DNA of 64,000 nucleotides from Marinirhabdus sp963799365 (GTDB lineage: Bacteria > Bacteroidota > Bacteroidia > Flavobacteriales > Flavobacteriaceae), in the NCBI GenBank assembly GCA_963799365.1, contig CAWCWV010000016.1:600023-664022 (forward strand), in the 5' to 3' direction. Below are positions 34,474 to 43,646 of the stretch, piece after piece. The notes below the pieces were generated by a model. The model had not been told where the DNA came from. It searched no databases and was given only the letters and a program-made list of their open reading frames with translations. The position numbers and the translations under genes were made by a program. The stretch's first letter is position 1. Each line of letters starts with the position of its first letter.

Positions 34474-34536
34474 GACAACAGACAACAGACAACAGACAAC
34501 AGACAACAGACAACAGACAACAGACAACAGACAACA
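34474..34536. repeat. Perfect heptanucleotide tandem repeat, nine units of gacaaca
   Basis: Nine consecutive identical 7-base units (63 bases) begin 6 bases after the pyrR stop and end 53 bases before the pyrB ATG. A perfect array of this length suggests recent expansion and possible length variation between strains. It is too short and not palindromic enough for a CRISPR array. Related phased heptamers occur elsewhere in the window. Confidence 0.95.
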
Positions 34537-34589
34537 GAATTTGACGCGGTGAGTTTTACAAAAAACCGTAACCAACTATCCACTAAACT

Positions 34590-35528
34590 ATGAGCGAACT
34601 AAGTGTAAACCACTTATTAGGAATTAAGTATATTACCGAAGACGACATCCAACTCATCTTCGAAACGGCAGATCATTTTAAAGAAGTGATTAACCGTCCC
34701 ATTAAAAAAGTTCCTTCGCTCCGTGACATTACCATTGCCAACTTATTTTTTGAAAATAGTACACGAACGCGACTTTCTTTCGAATTGGCTGAAAAGCGGC
34801 TTTCTGCAGATGTGATTAATTTTTCTGCCGCATCTTCTTCGGTTAGTAAAGGGGAAACACTAATTGATACGGTAAACAACATCCTCTCTATGAAAGTAGA
34901 TTTGGTGGTCATGCGACATCCCAATCCGGGCGCAGGCGTGTTTCTTTCCAAACATGTAAATGCAAGTATCGTAAATGCAGGAGACGGCGCGCACGAGCAT
35001 CCTACGCAGGCACTACTGGATTGTTATTCCATTCGAGAAAAATTGGGTGATGTGGCGGGTAAAAAAGTAGTGATTGTTGGAGATATTTTACATTCCAGAG
35101 TAGCTTTAAGCAATATTTTTGCCCTTCAAAAACTAGGAGCAGCAGTAAAGGTGTGTGGCCCTAAAACACTTATCCCAAAATATATAGAAAAACTAGGTGT
35201 TACTTTTGAACCCAACTTGAAAACCGCGCTACAATGGTGCGATGTAGCCAATATGCTTCGCGTTCAAAATGAACGAATGGATATTAGTTATTTCCCATCA
35301 ACAAGGGAATATACCCAGCAATTTGGGGTCAATAAAGCATTGTTGGATAGTTTGAAAAAAGAAATTATAGTAATGCACCCTGGCCCTATTAACAGAGGTG
35401 TTGAAATTACTAGTGATGTAGCAGATAGCAAACAAGCAATAATTTTGGATCAAGTTCAAAACGGAGTAGCAGTACGTATGGCTGTTTTGTATTTGCTGGC
35501 ATCAAAAATAGGGCGAACAGATGATTAA
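34590..35528 (+). CDS. pyrB: Aspartate carbamoyltransferase catalytic subunit
   Basis: 312 residues. Joins carbamoyl phosphate and aspartate to N-carbamoyl-aspartate, the first committed step of pyrimidine synthesis. STRTRLSFELA (about 52-62, carbamoyl phosphate site), DGAHEHPTQALLD (about 131-143) and HPGPINRGVE (about 264-273) are the family motifs. No pyrI regulatory gene is next to it. It belongs to the pyrR-pyrB unit, with the heptamer repeat between them. Confidence 0.95.
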   Translation: MSELSVNHLLGIKYITEDDIQLIFETADHFKEVINRPIKKVPSLRDITIANLFFENSTRTRLSFELAEKRLSADVINFSAASSSVSKGETLIDTVNNILSMKVDLVVMRHPNPGAGVFLSKHVNASIVNAGDGAHEHPTQALLDCYSIREKLGDVAGKKVVIVGDILHSRVALSNIFALQKLGAAVKVCGPKTLIPKYIEKLGVTFEPNLKTALQWCDVANMLRVQNERMDISYFPSTREYTQQFGVNKALLDSLKKEIIVMHPGPINRGVEITSDVADSKQAIILDQVQNGVAVRMAVLYLLASKIGRTDD

Positions 35529-35560
35529 CTAAAAAGATACCCACTTTTGTGGGCATTAGT

Positions 35561-35896
35561 ATGAAGATTGAAAATAAAGAGAATTACGTCATACTCGGAG
35601 ACGAAAAAGACGATATAGCCGACTTTGCCTCATTTCTAGAGTACCAGATCCCCAATAAATTTAAAGGACAGAATGTAGTACTCAACTTATTAGATTACGC
35701 CAACCTTACACTAGAAGAGTTACTCTTATTTCTACGAGTTTCAAACCTACATAGAAAGACGAAACAATCCTTTGTTATCATAAACAATACTATAAATCCA
35801 GACGACATCCCTTTTGAAATGGTTGTAGTTCCAACCATCCAGGAAGGAGAAGATATTATTGGAATGGAAGAAATAGAAAGAGATTTGGGCTTTTAG
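35561..35896 (+). CDS. Small STAS-like protein next to rnz
   Basis: 111 residues from ATG at 35561 (MKIENKENYVILGDE). Alternating strands and helices, with VVLNLLDYANLTLEELLLFL in the middle, resemble an anti-anti-sigma (STAS) fold without the phosphorylated Ser being evident. In flavobacteria this gene commonly precedes rnz and is sometimes mislabelled ribonuclease Z. An alternative GTG at 35549 adds four residues. Confidence 0.7.
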   Translation: MKIENKENYVILGDEKDDIADFASFLEYQIPNKFKGQNVVLNLLDYANLTLEELLLFLRVSNLHRKTKQSFVIINNTINPDDIPFEMVVVPTIQEGEDIIGMEEIERDLGF

Positions 35897-35969
35897 CTTC
35901 GATACATTTTTAAGTTTTGCCTTTAGGCAAAATTTAAAAACACTCAGTTACCTTTGCTTTTACCTTCTA

Positions 35970-36018
35970 ATTCATAATTCATAATTCATAATTCGTACCT
36001 CGTCATTCGTAACTCGTA
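35970..36018. repeat. Degenerate heptanucleotide repeat upstream of rnz, seven units
   Basis: Units attcata, attcata, attcata, attcgta, cctcgtc, attcgta, actcgta. The array ends six bases before the rnz ATG, so it makes up the whole immediate leader. Same unit shape as the array at 56832-56852 and in the copies after 56867. Confidence 0.85.
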
Positions 36019-36024
36019 TCTCCA

Positions 36025-36930
36025 ATGAAACTAACCATCCTAGGCTGTCATTCTGCTACCCCACGCTGGGATGCGAATCCTACGTCACAGGTTTTGGAAA
36101 TAAAGGGCCATTTATTTTTAATAGATTGTGCCGAAGGAACGCAAGTACAATTACGTCGTTTTAAGGTTAAATTTTCACGTATAAAGCATGTGTTTATTTC
36201 ACACTTACACGGCGATCATTTTTTCGGTTTGGTGGGGCTAATCTCTACATTTCGATTGTTAGGTCGTGAAGCCGATTTGCACATTTATGGTCCGAAAGGA
36301 GTTAAAGAAGCAGTATTACTTCAATTAAAATTAGGAAAGAGCTATACCGATTACGGTTTGTACTTTCACGAATTAGAGAGTAAGGAGCCTCAGCTTATTT
36401 TTGAAGATGATTCAGTAACAGTTACCACAATTCCTCTGGATCATCGCATATATACAAACGGATTTTTATTTCAAGAAAAACTTTCAGAACGTATTTTGAA
36501 TATTGAAAAAGCCCGTGAGCTTAATGTTGAAATGAGTTACTATCATAAAATTAAGCAAGGAGCAGATGGCATTACCAAAGAGGGTAAAATTATTCCTAAT
36601 GCGTTAATTACGCTAAATCCTCCAGCGCCTAAAAGCTATGCGTATTGTAGTGATACCGCCTATTTTCCACAAATTGTTCCACAAATTACCAATGCAACCG
36701 CACTTTACCACGAAGCAACCTTCTTGGACCAGCACCACGATTTAGCTGAAAAAACAAAACACAGTACTGCAAAAGAAGCCGCTGTGATTGCAAAAAAGGC
36801 AGCAGTTGGCACGTTAATACTTGGACATTATTCAGGCAGGTATAGCAATTACGAAAGTTTCCTAAGTGAAGCACAGGAGATTTTTCAGAATGTCAAGCTA
36901 TCTGAAGACGGAAAAGTGTTTAAATTGTAG
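36025..36930 (+). CDS. rnz: Ribonuclease Z
   Basis: 301 residues. Metallo-beta-lactamase-fold endonuclease that processes tRNA 3' ends. Metal ligands are in HLHGDHFFG (His60, His62, Asp64, His65), with further His in YHEATF and LGHYSGRY near the C-terminus. NPTSQVLEIKGHLFLIDCAEGTQ at the start is typical (quoted in part: HLFLIDCAEGTQ). The start is set by family length; the heptamer array ends directly upstream. Confidence 0.95.
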   Translation: MKLTILGCHSATPRWDANPTSQVLEIKGHLFLIDCAEGTQVQLRRFKVKFSRIKHVFISHLHGDHFFGLVGLISTFRLLGREADLHIYGPKGVKEAVLLQLKLGKSYTDYGLYFHELESKEPQLIFEDDSVTVTTIPLDHRIYTNGFLFQEKLSERILNIEKARELNVEMSYYHKIKQGADGITKEGKIIPNALITLNPPAPKSYAYCSDTAYFPQIVPQITNATALYHEATFLDQHHDLAEKTKHSTAKEAAVIAKKAAVGTLILGHYSGRYSNYESFLSEAQEIFQNVKLSEDGKVFKL

Positions 36931-36982
36931 ACTCGCTTTATCTTGTAAATTACTATCTTTCAGAAACCTAAACCCAACCAAT

Positions 36983-37483
36983 ATGATACCAAATATGTTA
37001 ATTGTGGCACTCGCTGCCCTAGTTCCCATGATTATGGGATTTTTGTATTACAGCCCTAAAGTTTTTGGAAATGCCTGGATGAAGGCTGCTCATGTGACTG
37101 AAGAACAGTTAAGAAATGGCAACAAAGTCAAAATATTTGGTACGGCACTACTTCTTAGTTTTATACTTTCTTTTTTCTTGTTCACCCTAGTGGTTCACCA
37201 AACAGATTACTACTCGCTATTTGTAGCAGAGCCAGGTTTTAACGAAGAAGGATCTGAAATTATGACTAAAATAGCCGACTTTATGGAACAATATGGAGGT
37301 TACTACCGTACTTTTAAACACGGTGCTTTACACGGAGGACTTGTAGGAATCTTTGTAGCTTTACCTATTATGATGACCAACGGATTGTTTGAAACCAAGA
37401 GTTTAAAATATGGATTCATTAATGCAGGTTATTGGATAATTACTTTATCACTCATGGGGGGAATATTGTGCCAGTGGGGTTAG
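36983..37483 (+). CDS. DUF1761 membrane protein
   Basis: 166 residues from ATG at 36983. Four predicted helices: MLIVALAALVPMIMGFLYYS, about 50-70 (LLLSFILSFFLFTLVV), about 118-138 and 146-163. The motif GFLYYSPKVFGNAW is diagnostic of DUF1761. Function unknown. An upstream ATG at 36866 lies within rnz and adds a basic stretch, so the shorter start is preferred. It follows rnz by 52 bases. Confidence 0.82.
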   Translation: MIPNMLIVALAALVPMIMGFLYYSPKVFGNAWMKAAHVTEEQLRNGNKVKIFGTALLLSFILSFFLFTLVVHQTDYYSLFVAEPGFNEEGSEIMTKIADFMEQYGGYYRTFKHGALHGGLVGIFVALPIMMTNGLFETKSLKYGFINAGYWIITLSLMGGILCQWG

Positions 37484-37486
37484 TCT

Positions 37487-38662
37487 TTAGGATATTTCCT
37501 GATAAAACCCTGCCTTAAAAGGAGTCCGTAACTCGAATTCGCTAGGAGTGATTTTTTCTAAGATAGGTTTTAATAATACATTCTTAAATTTGGATGTATG
37601 CTTGGCGTACAGAGTCAAATTTTGTGGGGTAGCCCCTAGGGCACTTTTAATAAGTTCGCTGGTTCGTCCTAAATGAAGGAGTGTTAATTTTTGTAGAATT
37701 GCATCCTCCACAAAATCATAGAGCAACCGCTCATATAACGCATATTTCGCGTTATAGGCATAATCCAGCCCCACATAGCTGGCCTCCAGCGTATTTCCAT
37801 TCTTAAAAGCTGTGCTAAAGCCTATAAGCGTTTCGCCTAGGAAAGCACCTTTGCAGATAAAAGCTTCGCCCAAATTTTCCTTTAAAGTCTTAAATGCCTT
37901 TGGATAATTTTCTCCATAGCTATATTCAGATTGTTGCTGTACATTATTGAACAGTGCTAATAATTGAACTTGATGTTGCTCAATTTCTGAAGTTGAAAGC
38001 GATACGAGTTGTATGGTTGAAGCCTTTTTGAATGCACTGTTGGCCTTGGTACGGTATTTAGCTTTCATACTGTTCAAGTATTGCTGAAAGGTTTTCCAAT
38101 TTTTATGTATATAAAGCACCATCGTAACATCTGCCTGAAAAGATCTGTATTTGAAATCCTCCAAAATTGCTAGCTGTGAGTTTGAAGCCGTATCAAAATC
38201 TTTAAACAGCTGAATGGAGAAAGCATCTTCGTATTTTCTCATCTTTCTTAATAACTTGGCAGCCGTAGCTAGCAATTCAGTAGCAGCTCTAAAACTTACG
38301 TCCTTACTATGTGCAAAACCGTGTGCTCCAGTGGCAAACATATTTCCACACACCAACCCACGGATTGAAACACTATCATCTTTATTTTTACAATCCTGAA
38401 ATAATTTTAATAACAAATTGGTTTTTGCACCTTTTTTATAAGTGAAAGTAGCAATTTGAAAAACGCCTGCTACGATGGGTGTAGCCTCTAAATATACCAG
38501 TAAAAAGACCCACTCCATTTCTTTAGGGAACGATAAGGACAAAGCTTCCAGATAGTTCAGGGATAAAAAAAGATTGTTATTAGAAACAACCTGTTCCCAA
38601 TCTTTGGTCGGGATTTCATGTGTATTCGTAAAAAAAGTAAAAGGCTGCGGTTTTTTTGACAA
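37487..38662 (-). CDS. GNAT-fold acyltransferase (FemX/BioF2-like)
   Basis: 391 residues, no signal peptide. Two GNAT-like halves, with FKYRSFQADVTMVLYIHKNW and LIGFSTAFKNGNTLEASYVGLDY in the parts that correspond to the acyl-CoA binding strands. The layout matches the acetyltransferase_6 (BioF2-like) family. Some members join amino acids to peptidoglycan precursors, others have unknown targets. Convergent with the DUF1761 gene (3-base gap). Confidence 0.75.
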   Translation of the reverse strand: MSKKPQPFTFFTNTHEIPTKDWEQVVSNNNLFLSLNYLEALSLSFPKEMEWVFLLVYLEATPIVAGVFQIATFTYKKGAKTNLLLKLFQDCKNKDDSVSIRGLVCGNMFATGAHGFAHSKDVSFRAATELLATAAKLLRKMRKYEDAFSIQLFKDFDTASNSQLAILEDFKYRSFQADVTMVLYIHKNWKTFQQYLNSMKAKYRTKANSAFKKASTIQLVSLSTSEIEQHQVQLLALFNNVQQQSEYSYGENYPKAFKTLKENLGEAFICKGAFLGETLIGFSTAFKNGNTLEASYVGLDYAYNAKYALYERLLYDFVEDAILQKLTLLHLGRTSELIKSALGATPQNLTLYAKHTSKFKNVLLKPILEKITPSEFELRTPFKAGFYQEIS

Positions 38663-38891
38663 AATGCTTTTTATAGAATGGTGAAATTACAAATTTTTGA
38701 TGGATAGGTATACTAGCATAAAAGAAAAGGAATTAAGTACTTAGTCGGGTATGTTAAGAAATAATTTACCTTTATTGAATACCTACTAAAAATTTACTCT
38801 CTAATTAGTTGGCAGAAATTTCACAACAGTCAGGCTTGTAACATTATAAATACCAAATCGTCTTAAATACATTAACATTCATACATATAAA

Positions 38892-39404
38892 ATGAAAACA
38901 AAATTATTCTACTTTTTAAGTGCTGCAAATTTATTGACACTTTGTCTTTATTTGTATTCTTTTACAACAACAGATTACGATCTAAATAATGCTAACTTTT
39001 CTGATAAAATACTTAAAGTTAGAGGGATTGTTATTGTGGATTCCTTAGGCGTTGAAAGAGTAATCGTTGGCTCTCATCTACCGGAACCTAATTTTTCAAC
39101 TGGAAACAGAATTGCAGCAAGAGGTAAAATCGGTTCTGTATCAGGAGTTATGCTATATGATGCCGAAGGGCAAGAAAGAGGCGGGTATGTTACGGATGAC
39201 TACTATGGTAACGCTTTTTTTACATTGGATTCTAAAACACAGCAACATGTTTTATTAATTGCAGAGCCACAAGGAAGTGCTGCATTTCAGCTTTGGAGCA
39301 GAAACGGAAAAAATAAAATTAGTCTTTCTACAGATGATACAGAAGCTGATATTGAATTAAAGAAGAATGGTAATTTTATGAAACTTTATAATGATGAAAA
39401 ATAA
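38892..39404 (+). CDS. Hypothetical protein with N-terminal membrane anchor, pair partner of a WD40 protein
   Basis: 170 residues. An N-terminal helix (about 5-26) anchors or exports it. The remainder is built of short repeated segments of the kind D-x-x-G-x-E-R (IVDSLGVERVIVG, LYDAEGQERGGYV) and ends in a run of beta strands. This layered pattern may be a beta-solenoid or beta-helix. I do not recognise the family. It overlaps the following WD40 gene by 14 bases, which strongly suggests that the two are translated together. Confidence 0.62.
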   Translation: MKTKLFYFLSAANLLTLCLYLYSFTTTDYDLNNANFSDKILKVRGIVIVDSLGVERVIVGSHLPEPNFSTGNRIAARGKIGSVSGVMLYDAEGQERGGYVTDDYYGNAFFTLDSKTQQHVLLIAEPQGSAAFQLWSRNGKNKISLSTDDTEADIELKKNGNFMKLYNDEK

Positions 39405-40368
39405 TCTTATACTACTCTTTTTCTTTATGAGTGTGAATTGTATAGGGCAACATACAGATCTATTCATAAAGAGCTTAACAAACATTAATCCCATTTCTTA
39501 TACAGATGTTATATATAAGGGACAAAAAGATACTGTTTTGGTTTCTACATATAGTGGCAGAATTGCGCAAATTATTAATGGAAAAAATGAAGAAAGTATA
39601 ATTGCAACTATAGAGGATGAAATTTATGCTTTGGCCTACATTAAAAATAAAAAACAAATAATTGCCTCTACATTGTCTAATGGCCTATTAATAATAAATG
39701 AGCAAAATGGTATGATAGTAAAGAAACTTCCATTAGATTCATCCTGGGCAAATTCACTAATTTGTTCCGAAAACCTCCAATATGTCGTTGCTTATAATCA
39801 AAAAGGGAAACAATATATATTCGATATTCACAATAATTATGTAGATATAGGCTCAGACAGTTTAATTCCCTCTGGAAGAATTGTGAAAATTGATACTAAC
39901 AGTACTGCTACCATTGTTACTGCTAAAAAAGTCATTCTCTGGAATTTAGTTGATAAGACTACTGTTAAAGAATGGGATGTGGAAATAGCTAAATTCGCTG
40001 ATATGGATAATAATGGAAATTTTTTATCTATTGATTTTAATGAATGTGCAAAATACGATGCAAATACCAAAACGGTTTCATTCACGGTAATACACCCTAA
40101 TTGGCCATTACCCAATCCTGAAAACGAAACAGAAATTTATGATATCCCACTTCAAATGCAAATCAATGCTGCAAAATTTGTTAAGGATTATATTTATACA
40201 GCTAGTATAGATCGTACAGTAAGAATATGGGACAAATACACTGGTAAACTAATAACTACACTAGCTGGACACAAAGGAAGTATTAGTAAAATGAAAGTAT
40301 CGAATAATGAGGCTCAAGTTGTTTCGGTTGATTTAAAAGGGGTCATAAATTTTTGGGACGTACAATAA
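39391..40368 (+). CDS. Secreted WD40-like beta-propeller protein
   Basis: 325 residues with a signal peptide (MMKNNLILLFFFMSVNCIGQ). Six or seven propeller blades can be followed; the last two are clear WD40 repeats (TASIDRTVRIWDKYTG and VVSVDLKGVINFWDVQ). No enzyme motif. It starts inside the end of the upstream gene. Export of a WD40 propeller suggests a scaffold in the envelope. Function not known. Confidence 0.72.
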   Translation: MMKNNLILLFFFMSVNCIGQHTDLFIKSLTNINPISYTDVIYKGQKDTVLVSTYSGRIAQIINGKNEESIIATIEDEIYALAYIKNKKQIIASTLSNGLLIINEQNGMIVKKLPLDSSWANSLICSENLQYVVAYNQKGKQYIFDIHNNYVDIGSDSLIPSGRIVKIDTNSTATIVTAKKVILWNLVDKTTVKEWDVEIAKFADMDNNGNFLSIDFNECAKYDANTKTVSFTVIHPNWPLPNPENETEIYDIPLQMQINAAKFVKDYIYTASIDRTVRIWDKYTGKLITTLAGHKGSISKMKVSNNEAQVVSVDLKGVINFWDVQ

Positions 40369-40449
40369 AGTTACTGCCAATATTCGTATATAAGCTGTAA
40401 ATTCTCACACCAATCCAAATAGCCAAACCAACTACTATTTTAATTAAAA

Positions 40450-43400
40450 TCACTGCTTCTTCAAGACCAAAGCTGGTAATTTCAACGCCTCATACATATT
40501 GTTATAAGTTGCCATTTCAGTATTGATAATCGAATCTCTTTCGGTTTTATAAGTTTGCCAGTCTTTTTTCAGATCTTTAAGGCGTTGTTTGGAGCCTTCC
40601 GTTACTTGTGGAATTGGGGTGTCTATAAAGTCTTTTAAATAGAGTACTTCGCTATTTAGCTTGTTATTAAAGTTAATTACATCCTGAAAGGTTTTTTGTC
40701 GTGTCTGTATTAAATTTTCTTCCCAGGAAGTTATTCGTTTACTTAAAGAGTCTCCTTTTTTTAGTAGCTCCTCAGCATCTTTAGCATCTTTTAATGTTGT
40801 TTTATAATGGGTTAACTGTGCTTGAACGGATCGCATATTGTTTACTGCTTCGTGAATTTCTGTAATCATTCCTTCCAATTCACCTAAAATGGCTTGGCGT
40901 TCTGCAAACTGAGCAGGGGAGGCCTTTATATTCGGATTTGGTTTAATGGTTACGGTAGTTTCAGTCATTGCTTCATCTGCTTTTAAACGTAAGGTGTAAT
41001 TTCCAGGAGCAACGGTAGCACCCTGATAATCACCAAAAACAAAAATGTTATCTACAGCAGGTAGGGCTTCTTTTCTAAAATCCCAGGTAAAACGATTGAA
41101 CCCTTCTTTAGAAGGCAATACAGCTGGTTTCGGTGGTCCGCCAGCCCAGGTTTTAAAATCTTTAGGAGCTTTGTTCGAAATGGTTCGAATCACAGTTCCG
41201 TTTTGAACGATTTCTAATTTCAAATCCAACGAATCTTTATAATTAGGAACATAATAATCTATCGTCACCCCAGTCGCAGGGTTTTCTCCCAAACCATTTC
41301 CGGCAGGTGCTTTTCCACCGAAAAACAGATAAGTATCTTTTGGTTTTACAATGCTTAATTTTCCTTCGGAAGAAAGTTTATTTTGAACAGCGCCCAGGTC
41401 GTCCAGAATCCAAAAAGAGCGTCCCGCAGTAGCTGCTATCAAGTCGTTCTCCTGAATTGTCAAATCGTTAATTGGTACCACTGGTAAATTTAACTGAAAG
41501 GGTTTCCAGTCTTTCCCGTCATTCCACGAAACATACAATCCTGTTTCTGTTCCTGCATATAACACCCCTTTTTTCTTTGTATCTTCTCTTACCACGCGCA
41601 CAAAGGTATGATCGCCTGTAATTCCGCTGGTAATTTTTGTCCAGCTTTGTCCGTAGTTGGATGTTTTAAAAATATAGGGTTTTAAATCCATAGATTTGTA
41701 ACCCATCGCAGTAATATAGGCGGTAGCTTTGTCGTGTGGGGACACTTCAATACTATTAATTATATAAGCTCCAATACCTTTAGGAGTAATATTTTCCCAG
41801 GTTTGTCCGCCATTTTTGGTTAGGTGTACCAGTCCGTCATCACTTCCTGCGTATAAAACGCCTTGTTCCAAAGGTGAAGCGACTAAAGACATCAACGTAT
41901 TATAATTTTCACCTCCGGCTGCTTCGTTGGTATAAGGGCCGCCACCTGGACCGTGTTTTTCAATTTCATTTTTAGTGAGGTCCGGGCTAATTGACGTCCA
42001 GCTTGTACCACCATCTGTAGTTTTGAAGACGCGATTTCCTGCATGGTAAATGGTCTTTCGGTTAAAAGGGTCACTTATAATGGGTGCGTTCCAATTAAAA
42101 CGATATTTAGCATCTTTGGGTGCTTTGCTTAAGCCTTGTTCTGGATATTGATTAATTATTTTTGAATCTCCCGTATTCTTCATCCATCTGTCTATAATCC
42201 CTTGATAACAACCGCCATATATTTCAATTGGGTTGTTTGGGTCAAAGGCTAAAAAGGCACTCTCGCAACCAGCAACACTATACCAGTCTTTCCAGTCGAT
42301 TCCCGCATCGTTGGTTCGACTGGCAATAGCTATGGCACTGTTATCCTGCTGTCCGCCATAGACGTTGTAGGGTACTAAATTATCCGTAATTACCCTATAA
42401 AACTGTGCGGTTGCCTGATTTTCTTGTGTACTCCAGCTTTTACCCCCATTATTAGAAATATTAGCACCGCCGTCGTTACTATTAATCATTACCTGATTAT
42501 TTTCTGGATGAATCCATAAATGGTGGTTGTCTCCGTGTGGTACTGGAATATTGCTGAATGTTTTTCCACCATCAATAGATTTCATGACGGGCGCATTCAG
42601 TACATACACAATATTTTCATCTTGGGTATCGGCGAAAATTTCCATATAATACCACGAACGGGTTATGTTTACGCGGTCATTATTTATTTGTTTCCAGGAT
42701 TTTCCAGCATCGTCACTTCTATAGACACCAGCTTTTTCACCTTCGGCTTCTAAAACTGCAAAAACACGATCTGGATTGGCGCGGGATACTGAAATTCCCG
42801 ACTTTCCAAAAGCATCTGGGATTCCGTTTTTCATAGGCTCCCAGGTTTCTCCTCCATCGTTAGATTTATATAAGCCAGATGTTTTTCCACCACTTTCCAT
42901 AGTCCATGGATAGCGACGGTGTTGCCACATTGCAGCGTATAGAATTAGCGGATTTTTAAAGTCCATTGTAAGATCTACTGCGCCTGTATTTTCATCTACA
43001 AAAAGTGTTTTATTCCACGTTTTTCCGCCGTCTATAGATTTATAAATTCCACGATCCTGTGAAGGACCATATTGGGCTCCTTGTGCTGCCACAAAAATAA
43101 TATCAGGATTGGTAGGATGTATAATTACATCTGAAATATGACGCGTAAAATTTAACCCTATATGTTTCCACGTTTTTCCTCCATTGGTAGATTTGTAAAC
43201 GCCGTCGCCCATAGAAGTCATTACCCCACGTGCAGCGTGTTCGCCCATTCCTACTACAACAATATTGGGATTGCTTTCTGAAACTGCAATCGAACCCACG
43301 CTTCCTGTATTGAAGAAGCCGTCCGAAACGTTTTTCCAGGTGATTCCGTCGTCTTCAGTTTTAAAAACACCACCCCCGGTACTTCCCATATAATAGGTCA

Positions 43401-43578
43401 TGGGTTGTCCAACCACTCCTGTTGAAGCCACACTACGTCCCCCGCGAAACGGACCAATATTTCTCCATTTTAACCCACTATAAAGCGTGTCGACACTCGT
43501 TTTAGTTTCCTTTTTTTGAGCTGAAATAGAGAGTGAAATAAGAATGAAGAGTAGGGGTAATGTGATAAATTTTTTCAT
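40450..43578 (-). CDS. Giant secreted BNR/sortilin-like repeat protein, second copy
   Basis: 1042 residues with signal peptide MKKFITLPLLFILISLSISAQ. At least ten Asp-box motifs can be counted (KTEDDGITW, KSTNGGKTW, KSIDGGKTW, KSNDGGETW, RSDDAGKSW, KTTDGGTSW, LTKNGGQTW and others), giving two beta-propellers as in the paralogue at 11212. The C-terminal third is a beta domain and a helical bundle with long helices (about 890-1030). Homologues are labelled glycosyl hydrolase; no catalytic residues can be assigned. Confidence 0.87.
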   Translation of the reverse strand: MKKFITLPLLFILISLSISAQKKETKTSVDTLYSGLKWRNIGPFRGGRSVASTGVVGQPMTYYMGSTGGGVFKTEDDGITWKNVSDGFFNTGSVGSIAVSESNPNIVVVGMGEHAARGVMTSMGDGVYKSTNGGKTWKHIGLNFTRHISDVIIHPTNPDIIFVAAQGAQYGPSQDRGIYKSIDGGKTWNKTLFVDENTGAVDLTMDFKNPLILYAAMWQHRRYPWTMESGGKTSGLYKSNDGGETWEPMKNGIPDAFGKSGISVSRANPDRVFAVLEAEGEKAGVYRSDDAGKSWKQINNDRVNITRSWYYMEIFADTQDENIVYVLNAPVMKSIDGGKTFSNIPVPHGDNHHLWIHPENNQVMINSNDGGANISNNGGKSWSTQENQATAQFYRVITDNLVPYNVYGGQQDNSAIAIASRTNDAGIDWKDWYSVAGCESAFLAFDPNNPIEIYGGCYQGIIDRWMKNTGDSKIINQYPEQGLSKAPKDAKYRFNWNAPIISDPFNRKTIYHAGNRVFKTTDGGTSWTSISPDLTKNEIEKHGPGGGPYTNEAAGGENYNTLMSLVASPLEQGVLYAGSDDGLVHLTKNGGQTWENITPKGIGAYIINSIEVSPHDKATAYITAMGYKSMDLKPYIFKTSNYGQSWTKITSGITGDHTFVRVVREDTKKKGVLYAGTETGLYVSWNDGKDWKPFQLNLPVVPINDLTIQENDLIAATAGRSFWILDDLGAVQNKLSSEGKLSIVKPKDTYLFFGGKAPAGNGLGENPATGVTIDYYVPNYKDSLDLKLEIVQNGTVIRTISNKAPKDFKTWAGGPPKPAVLPSKEGFNRFTWDFRKEALPAVDNIFVFGDYQGATVAPGNYTLRLKADEAMTETTVTIKPNPNIKASPAQFAERQAILGELEGMITEIHEAVNNMRSVQAQLTHYKTTLKDAKDAEELLKKGDSLSKRITSWEENLIQTRQKTFQDVINFNNKLNSEVLYLKDFIDTPIPQVTEGSKQRLKDLKKDWQTYKTERDSIINTEMATYNNMYEALKLPALVLKKQ

Positions 43579-43646
43579 GGATGGTTAGTTTTTTATAAAG
43601 TTAGGGAATTTCAGTTGAACATTGAAGCATCTTCCTTGATCGAAAT

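Noticed and set aside
34474..34536. CRISPR-like array
   Set aside because: The units are 7 bases and contiguous, with no spacers; no cas genes in the window.
36866..36982. Longer start for the DUF1761 gene
   Set aside because: It lies inside rnz in another frame and adds Cys/Arg-rich residues not found in the family. The ATG at 36983 gives the normal N-terminus.
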